In this document: piece after piece, positions 11,641 through 23,113 of the stretch | How positions within the stretch are numbered: the stretch's first letter is position 1 | Layout: every line of letters begins with the position of its first letter | Assembly: GCF_030272615.1 (NCBI RefSeq) | Contig: NC_081406.1 | Location: 472,492,400 to 472,556,399 of the forward strand | Reading direction: 5' to 3' | Length of the DNA stretch: 64,000 nucleotides | Origin: Cryptomeria japonica | Lineage: Eukaryota; Streptophyta; Pinopsida; Cupressales; Cupressaceae | Notes under the pieces: model-generated | Told to the model about the DNA's origin: nothing | Database searches by the model: none | Seen by the model: the letters and a program-made list of their open reading frames with translations, nothing else | Translations under genes and position numbers: made by a program

Positions 11641-12239
11641 TAAATTTGAGCTGCACTTATTCAGAGTTGATAGCTTAGAATTTTGGTGACACTAGCTCCC
11701 CCTTCATAGCACTCACTTCTTCGGTACACAAAACTTTGAATTCCCAAAGAGCCAAACATCTAGGGGAATTTTCTCTCAACTTTGAACTACAAGAGTGTGG
11801 TATGACTTCATATTTCTAACCTCTTGCGCTAGTAAATAGAAGGATTTTGGTTTCTATAACAATTGGCTCATAGTAAGGGCATTCGTTCAAGTGGCCATAC
11901 ATGAAAAAAAATTCTCAATTAAGAGGTCTCACAACCCTTACAGCTTTTTACACATTGTTGTGTGGATAACACATCAAACGGATACTAAGAGAGACTTATA
12001 TCGACATGACACATCAACACCCATTGTTTGTGACTTTTGTCACAAACAATTTTTTATAGCGGCTCGAAAGTAGCTTGGCTTTAGCTTATTACCAGTTGGG
12101 TCGTTCCCTCTCACCTGGCCTTAATGGCTTCTTGGGAGGTAGACCCTCTAATAAAAAATAAAAATTGAGTATCTCTAACACTTTTCTTGTGTACCTAGGA
12201 CCATGAAAGCAAAGGGCAGAGGATAGTGTGTGTTAGAAG
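11641..12239. other. Unassigned spacer between two LTR remnants
   Basis: No coding potential that I trust and no internal repeat. It ends with AGAAG directly before the LTR at 12240. Confidence 0.4.
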
Positions 12240-13190
12240 TGTTGGCAATTAACACTCATCCGATTTAGTTATGTTGTCATTGATGGCAACACACACCATT
12301 TTGGGTTGGTTAACCGGTACTCACCGGTAATCATTGTTTGGCAACTGGCATTCAATTCATCCGGCACACAAGGAACTGGCACCAGCAAACAAGGGAAACT
12401 GACAAACTAGGAACCGATATATGAGGCTGACATAGGAGATTGATCCAGCGGATATACGCGACAACGATCAAAGGCATCAGTCTCGAATTTTAATGAATTT
12501 ATTTTTTCTTAGGCCGACATGTAAATAAATTGTAATATCATTGTAAGCTAACATAAGGCATTTCTGTTTGTGTTTGGGAAGGGTATTTAAGTCAGTCAGA
12601 TTAGCTTATTTTGGTAAGGAAATGGAATATAGTGATGTGATATTGTGCGAGCAATCATTGATCGACAGAAGGCGAATGTAATATTCTGTAGTCGGTCTTG
12701 GATATTGGTTTACAGGTTTGGGAAGCAAATCAAGCTACCGGCAAAGGAGGACACAGTGAAAATCGGTACAGATAGTGCTTTAACCGGAACTCATCCAGCA
12801 TAGCAAATGCACTTTTAGAGTTCAAAATTTTGTTTGTAACTCCATATTTGGTGTTTGTAGTCAATGAGGCTCCTTTTGTGATGAGCAGTGTGCTCTAGGT
12901 TGTTGGCCTTCCTGTATGTGAAGGCCCCTATTATAATATTTATTCATTTGGTCAGTGGATAGATATTGTGGGTCACCAATCCCACTGTGGTTTTTCCTCT
13001 TTGAGATTTTCCACGTATAAATCTTTGTGTTATGGTGTATACTCTTGTGGTTGCTTCATTTCTATTTGTTGTTGTATTCTTTTATGGTTATTGGTTACTG
13101 AATTGCATTGTTGATAAGGTTAAAATTGATTATATCAGCAGAACATTGATTCACCCCCCCCCCCTCTCTTAGTGTTCTTGGATTTCAACA
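12240..13190 (+). repeat. 5' LTR of a non-canonical LTR element
   Basis: It starts TGTTGGCAATTAACACTC and ends GGATTTCAACA at 13190, so TGTTG...CAACA gives the usual inverted ends. Internal landmarks shared with the other LTRs here are CATTGATGGCAA (12278-12289), TATTTAAG near 12584, CCCACTGTGGTTTTTCC and a C-run just before the end (GATTCACCCCCC). A primer site follows after two bases. I found no second copy downstream, so the 3' end of the element is lost or unrecognisable. Confidence 0.75.
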
Positions 13191-13192
13191 AT

Positions 13193-13204
13193 TGGTATCA
13201 GAGC
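13193..13204 (+). promoter_or_regulatory. Primer-binding site, initiator tRNA-Met type
   Basis: TGGTATCAGAGC, two bases after the LTR end. This 12-mer matches the complement of the plant initiator tRNA-Met 3' end used by many plant LTR elements. Confidence 0.82.
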
Positions 13205-13258
13205 CTCGTGCCTTGGAGTAAGTCTAACAGCTTAAGGAAGATCCTAAATCTGGAATCC

Positions 13259-14272
13259 ATGGAGATGAGTCTACATAAGAAACTTGAATTAGCACTTAAG
13301 GACTATGATGTTGAAAGGTTGAAGAACTTGAAGCTGCAAGATGAGTTGAATTATGCAAAGGAATTTATTCTTACCCTGCAGGAGAGACTATCATTTGTTC
13401 AAGCTAAAATGAAAGAACTTTTACAAAATCTAGATGATGAAAAGAAGGATGCCCTTAAGGAACAATGTCAGAAGATGAGTCAAGAGAATGGTGTCATGAA
13501 AAATGAAATGCAAGCCATGACTATGGAGATGTCCAAGGAGATTGAATACTAGAAGAAGAATGAAGAAAATCTTGGCAGATCTTTAAAAGATAGATCTGAG
13601 GAATGTATTAGGTTGGCACATGAGATTGATGTGTTGAGAACTGAGTTGGTGCAATCACAAAACAATGAGCAAGAGTTGGAAAGAATGATGTCAATCCTAA
13701 GAAGTGATATGGATGTTACAAATGAATACAAAGAAAAGTTCAGGGTCAGTTATGCAAGGCTTGATGAATTATTGAAGGATCCAAGAGACACTGGAGACAC
13801 TAGAGGTCTTGGATTTGAGCATGGAGAAAGCTCTGGTACTGCAAATTAGAGGAATCCACCAGACAACCGGAATCAGAAATCACCGGTAAGGAAACCCAAT
13901 GCACATAAATTTAATGGTAGATGGTTTGTTTGTAATAAGTTTGGTCACTGAGAAAGTCAATGCAGAAATAGAACAAATCAAAATAATAATGTTGTTCCCG
14001 GTCAGTGTTCAAAGTGTAATTAATATGGTCATAGGACATAAGATTGTAGAAAGAATGTGAGATGTCATGCATGTGAAAAGTTTGGACATATGGCTAATCA
14101 ATGTAGGTCGAAGGATGGTCAAGGAATCAATAAGGCGATTCGGAAGAACAATGTTACTTGCTATGCATGCAACAAAATAGGACATATTGCCAAATATTAC
14201 AGAAGCAAGAATACACCCAAAAAAAATGAAACATTAAATGAGAAAGGAAAGAAAAAGGTTGATGAGATCTGA
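13259..14272 (+). pseudogene. Gag-like ORF: coiled coil plus four CCHC knuckles
   Basis: From ATG 13259 one plus frame runs about 338 codons to 14272, with internal stops at 13550 and 13847 (both TAG) and several inside the knuckle region. Residues 1-195 form a Glu/Lys/Leu-rich coiled coil. Four zinc knuckles follow (about 13925-14200). The first has lost a Cys (WFVCNKFGH) and the second is broken by stops. The third is intact (CHACEKFGHMANQC). The fourth ends in Tyr (CYACNKIGHIAKYY). CCHC knuckles mark retroelement Gag or nucleocapsid. Four in a row is more than the one or two usual in Copia or gypsy Gag. A weak continuation rich in Gln/Leu reaches about 14490. No protease follows. Confidence 0.66.
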
Positions 14273-14772
14273 CACGCTCATGCTAAACAGTAGATTAGAA
14301 AGTCTGAAGATCAATCAGCAAAGATAAATTCTCTAGTTACTCAACTGATAGAGCAGAATGTTCCTACATTGGTAGGAAACTTATCCGATAACCAAGGCCT
14401 TAGCCTTAGGGGGAGGCAAAGTAATGATAGATCCTGCATTGCCCCTAGTAGAGGTCTGAAAGCTTGTTTCAGATCTTGGTGAAGTCAGTCTGGAGATTCA
14501 CCGATGTTGAGTTAATAGATTTTGTATCTAGTATCATATGCCAACATGCATTAATATCAATAGGAAATTAAGGTTTCGCTAAATAAAAGGTAAATGTTGG
14601 TTCATTTTCATTCACATAGCATTCAAAGCAAAGCAGAGTGAGTTCAAGGTGATTCAAGGCAATCAAAAGCATTTCAAGCGAATTCCAATGCATTCACAGT
14701 AGATTTTCAAAAGCTTTCACCGACGAAGGTTGTGAGGTATTTTATCAGTTTTGGAACTATCCTTTGTTTGCA

Positions 14773-15680
14773 ATGGATTTTGGATTGACCTCCACTCCAG
14801 GAGGTGTGGCTACCCCTCTTGTTGTTGACATCAAGGACCATCCACGCCCAATTTTCAAGAAATTCCCTCAGATTGCAAAGGTCAATGATTTAGTTGGCTC
14901 ATTTTCTAGGGTTCCTAAAGGAGTTTTGTATGTCAAAGATGTTCGTACATATATTCACTGCACTTTGGAGGATTTGGGTTCTATTGAGATCAAGAACATG
15001 TATATTGGCACCTTGTTGAACCAGGATGGGTTGATGAAACTAGAATTTCAAATTCTGAAGGATCGGGGTTTTATCGATATTTTGGAGATGTAAGAATTTG
15101 AAGATGAATTGATCCGGTATGCACTAAGCTGAGTCCATGGCAAATTCATATGGCTAGACCAGCCTTACAAGATCACCAAGGAGGCTATCTATGCAATCCC
15201 CGGTTTACCCGACCAGTATGACCCCTGGAAAGAAGAAGATATCAAACAATGAGGTGGAGAAGTTAACTGGTGCAACATCTGACAACCCATCAATGAGAAT
15301 TAGCACTATCAGAGACAAAGCAGTTCAATTTGCAAGCATGATTGTCGGTTACAAGGTAACCCAATCAAGCCGGTTGAACTTTGTTTCTAGTTCATGCATT
15401 TAATGTGCTCACAAAATGATTAAGGAGGATGAAAAGATAGATCTATGTCAATGGATGTGTGATGAGTTAATTATAAACCTAGGGAAGATTAAGGGTGAGA
15501 AGAAATGTATTTTCTAGTATGGCAACCTTGTTGTCTATTTAATGCTTTTCTTTCTGAATGAGTTACTTGGAACCGGTAAGACCCAATGGGAATTTTATAT
15601 ACCGATAACAAAACAAATCAAAGATGCTATAAGGAATATGGGACAAGATAGGAACTCCATTCTTTGGGGTTATTTCAAAT
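14773..15680 (+). pseudogene. Second ORF of the four-knuckle element (plant-transposon-protein-like)
   Basis: It begins at ATG 14773 after an AT-rich, leader-like stretch. It is open for 107 codons, then continues through stops and frameshifts to about 15680. Visible landmarks are KDHPRPIFKKFPQIAKVNDL, PYKITKEAIYAIPGLPDQY (about 15160) and HKMIKEDEKIDLCQWM followed by a basic and aromatic block. The last two correspond in order and spacing to PITKDIISIITGL and MLVIEDKVFDLCELL in the element at 42830-44750. The pattern resembles the 'putative plant transposon protein' domain (PF20167-like) seen in gypsy accessory ORFs. That name is inference. No RT or integrase motif is visible. Confidence 0.5.
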
Positions 15681-16423
15681 AATTCCAGAAGCAATGAAGA
15701 AGAGAGAAAGAATTCCAAAGCATATAGTTGACAAATACTCAACTGAAATTTGTTTTATGGTAAATAAGGATGAAACACTAATGGAGACAGTGAACCATGG
15801 AAGATCTGGATCACAGAGATAAAGGAAAATTGATTGATAATGATTAACGATAGGATATTGAGAATTGATTGGAATTGATTGAGTTTGATACTAATCGACA
15901 TTTATTAGGGTTAAAATGATAATTAAATGACATTGATATCTAACCATGATCATGAAATGATAATTGATATTGACATCGATAAGATCCAAATTGAAACGAC
16001 TAGATAGGATCGATTAGGAAGAGAAAGCAAAAGAATGACACGATGTTGACAAATGATAGACTGAATGTGCAACATAGAGGAAGTGCTAGTAAGCATGAAA
16101 ACCTAAGAGAAGGTAACATGAACATGTTAACATGCAATGACACAAGCGTTGACCATTTTTTTAGTGTCTACACAAAATACACACAAAAGGGGTTAGTGCT
16201 AAAAATAAAGGCGCAAAGTCAACTAGTTGAAGAGACCTTGATAATTAAAAAAATTCAACCATTAATATCACCCTCAAATGTTATTGTAAGAGCACAAATG
16301 ATCACCTAGAAAGAGAAATAAAATGCATCAAAGATAAGACAAGACTCTATGGTCCAACAACTAGCAAAGGGTATGATATGGGATCATAGAGGAGAAATGG
16401 AAGGAAAGCATGGGTTCCATGGG

Positions 16424-16703
16424 CTAGCAAGTTGCATTATGCTAGGTGATATATGAATCTATGAAAGAGGAGGAAGAGTAGGAAATGGTCTAGAAAGATA
16501 TGTTATGCTAGTTCCACAAATCCTGAGAGGGCTTAGTGCAAAGAAATAATTGAATAGTCTAGCAAGTTGTGTTACGCTAGTTAGATCATCCCAAAGAGAG
16601 AGTTGAATAGTATAGCAAGTTGTGTTATGCTAGTCAACCCATCTTGAAAAATGTATTGGTGCAAAGGAAATCTCAAATATTCTAACAAGATATGTTATGT
16701 TAG
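16424..16703. repeat. Five spaced CTAGCA...TGCTAG units
   Basis: Units of 22 bases lie at 16424-16445, 16490-16511, 16559-16580, 16612-16633 and 16682-16703. The pattern is CTAGCAAGTTGTGTTATGCT followed by AG. Each is bounded by a 6-bp inverted repeat (CTAGCA / TGCTAG) with small changes. Starts are 53-70 bases apart. Text between units is partly shared ('GTCAACCCATCTT'). Confidence 0.58.
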
Positions 16704-16901
16704 TCAACCTATCTTTAAAATGTCATCTGGTTTCAGGAGTTAAGCATCTCATCTTAGACTTTTGGTCTAGATTAAAGCATGCAACAACCTGTATAAGGCA
16801 TTCAATTTTAAAAATGTGTTTAGTTTTGGGAATGCAACATCTTGTCTAAGACTTTTGGTCTAGTTTTGAGAATGTACACCCTATCTAAGACTTGCAATAA
16901 G

Positions 16902-16949
16902 GATAACCAAGAAAGCATTATGCAAGATAACCAAGAAAGCATTATGCAA
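16902..16949. repeat. 24-bp perfect tandem duplication
   Basis: GATAACCAAGAAAGCATTAT plus GCAA occurs twice head-to-tail at 16902-16925 and 16926-16949. Confidence 0.9.
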
Positions 16950-17357
16950 GGAAATCTGAAATAAATAGTGCAAAAAGGATAACAAAGGAAAGCATTGCCC
17001 CCAAGAAAATCCACAATATGGTAGTGTAGAGCTATTGTGACATCTAAAGGAAAATAAGAAGGATACACACCTTTAATAACCAAGGAGATATCCTTAAATA
17101 ACAATATACAAGCAACCCTAGCCAAAGAGGTATAACTCTAATGAGCCAAGGAAGAGACAAATATGAGATATCCCACAACAAGTGTAAAGGGTATCCTTTG
17201 GAAGAGAAGGAGGAATAGATATTTACTCAAAGGCATCTACCTACAAGAGGAGTTCTGAAACAAAAATAACATCATTGACCAAAAGAAAGAAAGGAGAACA
17301 AGAATTCACGCCTTCCTCCTATTTGTAGGTAAATGGATTCATGATGAAGGATAACAC

Positions 17358-18548
17358 TGTTAGAAACTCTGATATCAATAATGAACCAGAGGAAAACTAA
17401 TAGGGCGAGTGAATCAGTTTTCACAAGTTAAACAATTAATGTAGATTATAAACCATTTATTGGAGCACAATAAAAATAGCACATAGAAAAATAAACCATG
17501 AAAGCACAGAACACACAATACCAATATTTTTGACATGGAAAACCCGGTAAAGGGAAAAACCACAATGGGAAACCCTACCTTAAGTCAAATAATAATTTTG
17601 CAACACTATGTGAAATAATTACAATGGGGATTGCACTTGCAATTAGGCCAACTGCCCAAATCTCACTGACTTACATAAACATCAGACTACAATCTGGAGA
17701 AAGTGAACTGTGAAAGTAGCATCTCCTAATGCTTGATACAGTTTCGGTTAAGCATAAATGTCTGCCCTGCAACTCTAAATCCTTCATAGCCTTCGTTGAA
17801 TGATATATCTCTATTCACACAATTACCTATCTCTGATAATGCAGACATAACCATCAACACCCAAATTACATGAATAAGTCGCCTATGAATACAGATCATC
17901 AACCTTGATAACAAGGTCGGCTAAACCCTAAACCCATAAACCCATAATTAAAAAAATTACATCACATGATTCCACCAGACCAATATTATTATTTCATTAC
18001 ATAACATGGACCTAATACAAATTCCCAATCAATTATATCCGTCATAAATTCTGCTAAGACCAATATCAATATGTTTCACCAACCGATAGAAACCCTCAGT
18101 GCAATAACACAAAATAACCAACCGGATCCAAATAGGATCACCAAATCATCAAGCTAGCCAATGCCAAGCCACCAAATAATTATGACATGATCAAGAACAC
18201 CTTGAGCACATTAGGAACTATTTCAGTAAGTCGGACCAAAGTCACTTAACCAATTCATCAAATATCACCAACCGGTAAAGCCAACCGATACCGAGAATAC
18301 CAACTAGTAAACCAAAACATAACCAATAGCTTTCAGAGCACAAAATCATGAACCAACTAAATGTGAAAATCATATAACCATCCAAAACCGACACAACCAA
18401 TTTGATCATACCGGATCAAAATCAGGCCAAAACCAAGTCCAACTGGGATAGGTCAAACCGGGATAACAACAACCAACTGGGAAAGAACCATATCTAACCA
18501 GAGCATAATGCTGACATCAATGACAATACATAATCAATATTTCCAACA
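17358..18548 (-). repeat. 3' LTR of Copia element A
   Basis: 1,191 bp. On the coding strand it starts TGTTGGAAATATTGATTATG (ending at 18548) and ends in TAACA at 17358. It holds the conserved motif CATTGATGTCA near its start (complement of 18512-18526). The outer edge abuts the AACAC duplication. Confidence 0.9.
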
Positions 18549-18549
18549 A

Positions 18550-18560
18550 TCTCTCCCTTT
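18550..18560 (-). promoter_or_regulatory. Polypurine tract of Copia element A
   Basis: The complement reads AAAGGGAGAGA immediately before the 3' LTR. It is preceded by CCATCAATGCC (complement of 18561-18571). A second PPT-like run, GTCAAAGGGGGATA, lies upstream on the coding strand (complement of about 18690-18704). Confidence 0.8.
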
Positions 18561-18840
18561 GGCATTGATGGAAAAATTGAATGTGAAAAACATCCAAGTG
18601 CCAAGGAATGCCAACAATCTTCCCAAATAATCAAGAACCAACAAAATATCTCCCCCTAAGATTTTTTGTTTTTCACATGAATACTATATCCCCCTTTGAC
18701 ATCAATGACAAAGGACTGATGCCAAACCAAAATACTGAACCATGCAACGGACTACTTCCCCTGAGCAGTAGCTTCATCCCATCAACCCATATTAGAAGAT
18801 TTTTTTGATAAGCTCACCGGATTGATGCATCCCTGCATCT

Positions 18841-20340
18841 CTAAGTCTCTACTGGAGGGGTGGTGACCCCCAAGTGATCTTTGAGATATTCAAAAGTATC
18901 TTTAGGCAATGGTTTTGTTAGAATATTTGCAATGTGTTCCTTAGTAGGCACATAAACCAATTTGACTTCCTTTGCTTCAACCTTTTCCTTCAAAAAATTA
19001 TACCTTATAGAAATATGTTTTGATTTGGAATGAAATACCAGATTCTTTGACATATCAATAGCAATAGTATTATCATAGTGAATAACAATAGGCTCATCAT
19101 AACTTACCCTTATATCCTTCAACATTTACTTCATCCATAAGATCTGAGTGCAATTTGTTGTAGCAACTACATATTCAGCTTCAGTAGTAGATAATGAAGT
19201 GCATGATTGTTTCTTGTTGAGCCATGAGAGCAAATTCTACCCAAGAAAGAATGCACCACCTATAGTGCTCTTCCTATCATCAACATCTCTTGCCCAATCT
19301 GATTCTGTATAGGCACATAATTTGAAATCATCATCCTTTGGATACCATAACCCATAATCTATTGCTCTTGCCAAATATCTGAATATCCTTTTAACAGCAA
19401 TATCATGAATTCCTCTTGGATCGGATTGAAATCTAAAAGAAATTCAAATAGCATTTATTATATTTGGTCTAGTCTGAGTTAAGTACATCAATCCACCAAT
19501 CATTGATTTGTATCTAGATGGGTTCACTCTAGGAGATTCATCTTCCTTAGACAATTTGCAACTGGGTATCATAGGAGAACCAATAGGTTTTGAGTTATCA
19601 AGACCAAGTTTCTTAAGCAATTCCTTCACATACTTAGTTTGACAAATAAAAATACCTTTATCAGTCTACTTAATCTGCAAACCTAAGAAAAATTTCATCT
19701 CTCCAATCATAGATATTTCAAATTCATTCTTCATATCATCAGCAAATTTCATGCATATATTTTCTTCTCCTCCAAAAATGATGTCATCAAATACTTCAAT
19801 GATCAGTGTGTTATCATGCTCAATCTTATAATATAAGTTACTATCAGCATTACCTTTGCTAAAACTGATCTTTGAAAGATATTTATCTAATCTGGCATAC
19901 CATGCTCTAGGGGCTTGTTTCAATCCATATAAAGCTTTCTTCAATTTGCAAACCATGTCCCTTTCCTTTGATAATGAAAATCCATCAGGCTGCTCAATGT
20001 GGACTTCCTCCTCAAGATCTCCATTCAAAAATGCACATTAAACATCCATCTGATATACTTTGCAGTTCTTGTGTGCAACATAGGCAATAAATAGTCTTAT
20101 CGCTTCAATCCTAGCAACCGAAGCATAAGTTTCATCATAATCATCTCCTTCTTAAGAATATCCTTTGCAAACCAATCTAGCCTTGTTTCTTACAACCTAA
20201 CCTTCCTCTTTTAATTTATTCGTGAAAACCCATTTAGTTCCAATAACATTTTTATCTTTGGGCCTAGGAACCAATTCCCATGTTTTATTCCTTTCTATCT
20301 GATTCAATTCTTCTTCCATTGCTCTCATCTAATTTTCATC
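18841..20340 (-). pseudogene. pol: Reverse transcriptase and RNase H, Copia element A
   Basis: One minus frame covers about 20340 to the stop at 18841 with several internal stops. RT motifs include [19 protein letters not shown] and [20 protein letters not shown]. The catalytic box reads EVFDDIIFGG (FDD at 19783-19791), whereas the two sister elements read FVDD, so one Val codon is deleted in frame. RNase H retains the integration-proximal tail (HYDNTIAIDMSKNLVFHSKS and FTKPLPKDTF). The first RNase H Asp block and the Glu block lie in damaged sequence at 19140-19440. The enzyme would copy element RNA into DNA in cytoplasmic particles. This copy cannot be active. Confidence 0.85.
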
Positions 20341-20713
20341 TTTGCTTGCTTCAATAAATGATTTTGGTTCAATTTGAGAAATTAAACATACCTCTTCAGC
20401 ATCTAACCTTCTTCTTTTCATCACACATTTCCTCTTATCTCCAATGATCTGATCTTCAGAATGATTCAGCTCACATACCTGGGAATCTTAGGATTATCTT
20501 GACTTTCCAACCCTTTCTTCTCATCAACAGTCACTGTGGAATTTTTTGATGTTACCAGAGCAATTGGATCAATGCTCTAAATAGATTCTTGCACTATTGG
20601 TTCTGATCTGACAATTTCATCTTCTAGTCCATAGTCATATGATCTGATCTGATTATTACCTCAAACTCATCCACTTTGACATTTATGCTTTCCATTATCC
20701 TATTCAATATTTT

Positions 20714-21757
20714 TTAATAACATCTATATGATTTACTCTTAGTAGAATAACCCAAAAATATTTCTTCATCACATCTAGGACCAAATTTCACTAATGCATC
20801 ATCTCTTCTAATGTAGCATTTCCTTCCAAAAATTCTAAAATATCTAACAGTATGAGTATGACCGAACCATAATTCATAAGGCGTCTTACCGGTATCACCT
20901 TTTATGTATACTCTGTTGAAAGTGTATACCATAGTATTGACAGCTTCTCTCCAATAGATATCAGACAATTTGGTTTCCATCATCATTGACCTTGCAGCAT
21001 CTAAGATAGTTATGTTCTTCATTTCCACTATTTCATTATGTTGTAGAGTTATAGGTGCAAAAAATTGTCTTCTAATTCCATGCTTCTCATAAAAGTTGTT
21101 GAACTCACCAGATGTAAATTCACCACCTTGATCTGATCTTAAACATTTTATCTTCAATCCTGTTTCTGTCTCAACCATCACTTTGAAAATTTTGAATTTC
21201 TCAAGAGCTTTGGATTTTTCTTTCAAAATCGCAACCCACATCATTCTAGAATAATCGTCAATAAGAAACATAAAGTATCTATCACCTTGAAAACTTTTAG
21301 TCCTTGTCGGTCCACATAGATTAGTATGAATAAGATCAAGAATTTCATTAGATCTATCATGTATGCTTCTGAAAGAAGTTCTAACTTGATTACCCATTTG
21401 ACATTCTCTACATACCGGATTACGAGGCTTGATAATCTTGGACAAATCTCTAACAGCCTATGTTGAACTAATCTTCACTATGCAATTAAAATTCATGTGA
21501 CACATCCTCTTATGCCATAGCCAAATTTCATCAATTTGAGCAATCAAGCAAGCCTTTTCACCGAAGTTCAAATGAAAGATATTTCCTTTGGTCTGAGTTC
21601 CGAATGCAATTTCCAATCTAGATCTATTGATAATCTTGCACTTTCCATCTTTGAAATGTAAATGAAATCCTCTATCCACCATCTGACCTACACTCAAAAG
21701 ATTTTTCTTCAAACCTTCAACATAGTAAACATTGTCAGTATTAGTCTTACCATCCAA
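20714..21757 (-). pseudogene. pol: Integrase, Copia element A
   Basis: One minus frame with a single internal TAG (21455-21457). The HHCC domain is visible (LWHKRMCHMNF, then VCRECQMGN). In the core, the expected HTDLCGP reads HTNLCGP, so the first catalytic Asp is Asn. The second Asp is kept (RSDQGGEF). The block with the catalytic Glu is altered (QHNEIVEMKN, against NGIVERKN in element B). The C-terminal part keeps GKTPYELWFGH and CDEEIFLGYSTKSKSYRCY. Upstream sequence encodes the protease-integrase linker. Copy inactive. Confidence 0.85.
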
Positions 21758-22152
21758 GGATATTGTTCCTTTAACTTTGATCTTGCATGCCTTGTTGTCT
21801 CCAAATATGACTAGTCCACCATCAAATTATTGCAAAGTCAGAGATTTCCTCTTGTCGCGAGTCATGTGATTTGAGCAACCACTATCTATAACCCATCAAT
21901 CCTTCTCTTAGTAGCTAGAGCCTTCTCCTCGATATGATTTGCATCAATGACAAGTTCTGGAGAATCATCCTTGATAGAAATAAATACCCAATCATTTTCG
22001 GAGCTTCCATTACTGGATCCACTCACAAGTTCATTATCATCATCATCGGTAATACCAAAATCATCATCACTAGCATAGTAACATGATTTATCTTTATTCC
22101 TTCTAAATCTAGGTTTTCTCTGATATTCTGGATTAGGTTTATAATTCCTCAT
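21758..22152 (-). pseudogene. pol: Protease region, Copia element A
   Basis: After an acidic linker (ASDDDFGITDDDDNELVSGS), a frameshift near 21890 precedes the aspartic protease core WVIDSGCSNHMT (about 21855-21897). The catalytic Asp-Ser-Gly is intact, with stops on both sides. It continues into GGLVIFGDNKACK. This is the standard Copia retropepsin position between Gag and integrase. Confidence 0.75.
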
Positions 22153-23058
22153 TAATTTTTCTTAATTCCTAGAAACTCTTATAAGACATCTAGAAGCAAA
22201 ATGACCAATCTTATTGCATGAAAAACATTTAAAAGGAACTTTTCCTTCATACTTACTTCCAACCGGTTCGTTAGGGATTCTTCTGGAAATTAGGGCTTCC
22301 AACTCTTCAATCTCTATGTCTTCTCTCTCAATGGCTTCCAAATATTTAGCATATAACTCCTTCTAGCCTATCTTCTACTTACCAGAGGCAAATGCTCTAA
22401 ATGAAGTCTTTGTTTTAGTAGCACTCTAATCTCCAAGTTCTTCAAGTTCAAAAGTAGTCAACTTCCCAAGTAATGTATCTCTAGTAACAAGGGTATTTGA
22501 CATTGTCCGGAGTTCATTTATTGTAGTAGCCTTCATCTTGTAAGCTGGAGGTAGAACTCTCAGAATCTTTGACACAACCTCGTCCTCATTAACATTTCCA
22601 CTACAGCATTTGATTCCCATTACAATCTCATTCACTCTATCCATGAAATAATTTATCTTCTCATCTTCTGACATCTTCAAAGTTTCATATCCCACACGGT
22701 AACCTTCATTTTTTGCAATATTTACTACTTGGTCACCTTCATAAAGAGTTTCAAGATTCAACTAGATCTGCTATGCATTTTCTAGTTCTATGATATTCAA
22801 CAGCTTCTCATCTGATAGGGCACTTAACAATGCTTCTTCCGCTCTAACATCACTATCATCTTTCTTCTGCTCATTAGAAGGTGTCGGAGTTCCATAATTA
22901 GGATCATGATGTGTATACCCTTTCTCTATTATCTCCCAAACTTCAGCTTCAAGACATCTCAGATGAATCTTCATTCGCTCCTTCCATATATTACAATTTG
23001 TACCATCAAATCTAGGACTCTCCTTCTCATAGGGATTAAATGTAGAAGTTGATGCCAT
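22153..23058 (-). pseudogene. gag: Gag, Copia element A
   Basis: Starts at ATG 23058 (MASTSTFNPYEKESPRFDGT), 43 bases after the PBS. One frame runs through several stops to the protease region. The N-terminal part matches UBN2-type Copia Gag (RFDGTNCNIWKERMKIHL). A single CCHC knuckle, CFSCNKIGHFASRC, is encoded near 22190-22232 in the same frame. Gag would coat the RNA genome. Confidence 0.82.
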
Positions 23059-23100
23059 CGGATCTCCTCAAGCGGTTAAGCTTCTAGAGAGAGGACCTTG

Positions 23101-23112
23101 CTCTAATACCAA
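23101..23112 (-). promoter_or_regulatory. Primer-binding site, Copia element A
   Basis: On the coding strand TGGTATTAGAGC follows the 5' LTR end by one or two bases. It differs from the tRNA-iMet complement TGGTATCAGAGC by one C-to-T. Confidence 0.82.
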
Positions 23113-23113
23113 T

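Larger units (their letters stand above)
15681..17352. other. Non-coding flank, target of the Copia insertion at 17358
   Basis: AT-rich, with repeated GATTGAT words (15820-16010), five palindrome-ended units (16424-16703) and a 24-bp tandem duplication (16902-16949). No gene seen. The sequence resumes after the Copia element at 24334. Confidence 0.5.

Noticed and set aside
10808-11678. Hydrophobic plus-strand ORFs resembling small membrane proteins
   Set aside because: They fall inside a truncated T-rich LTR. Similar hydrophobic shadows occur in other LTRs here (23103-23339, 26218-26466).
13193-13204. tRNA gene fragment
   Set aside because: Only the 12-base primer complement is present, directly after an LTR end. 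No cloverleaf.
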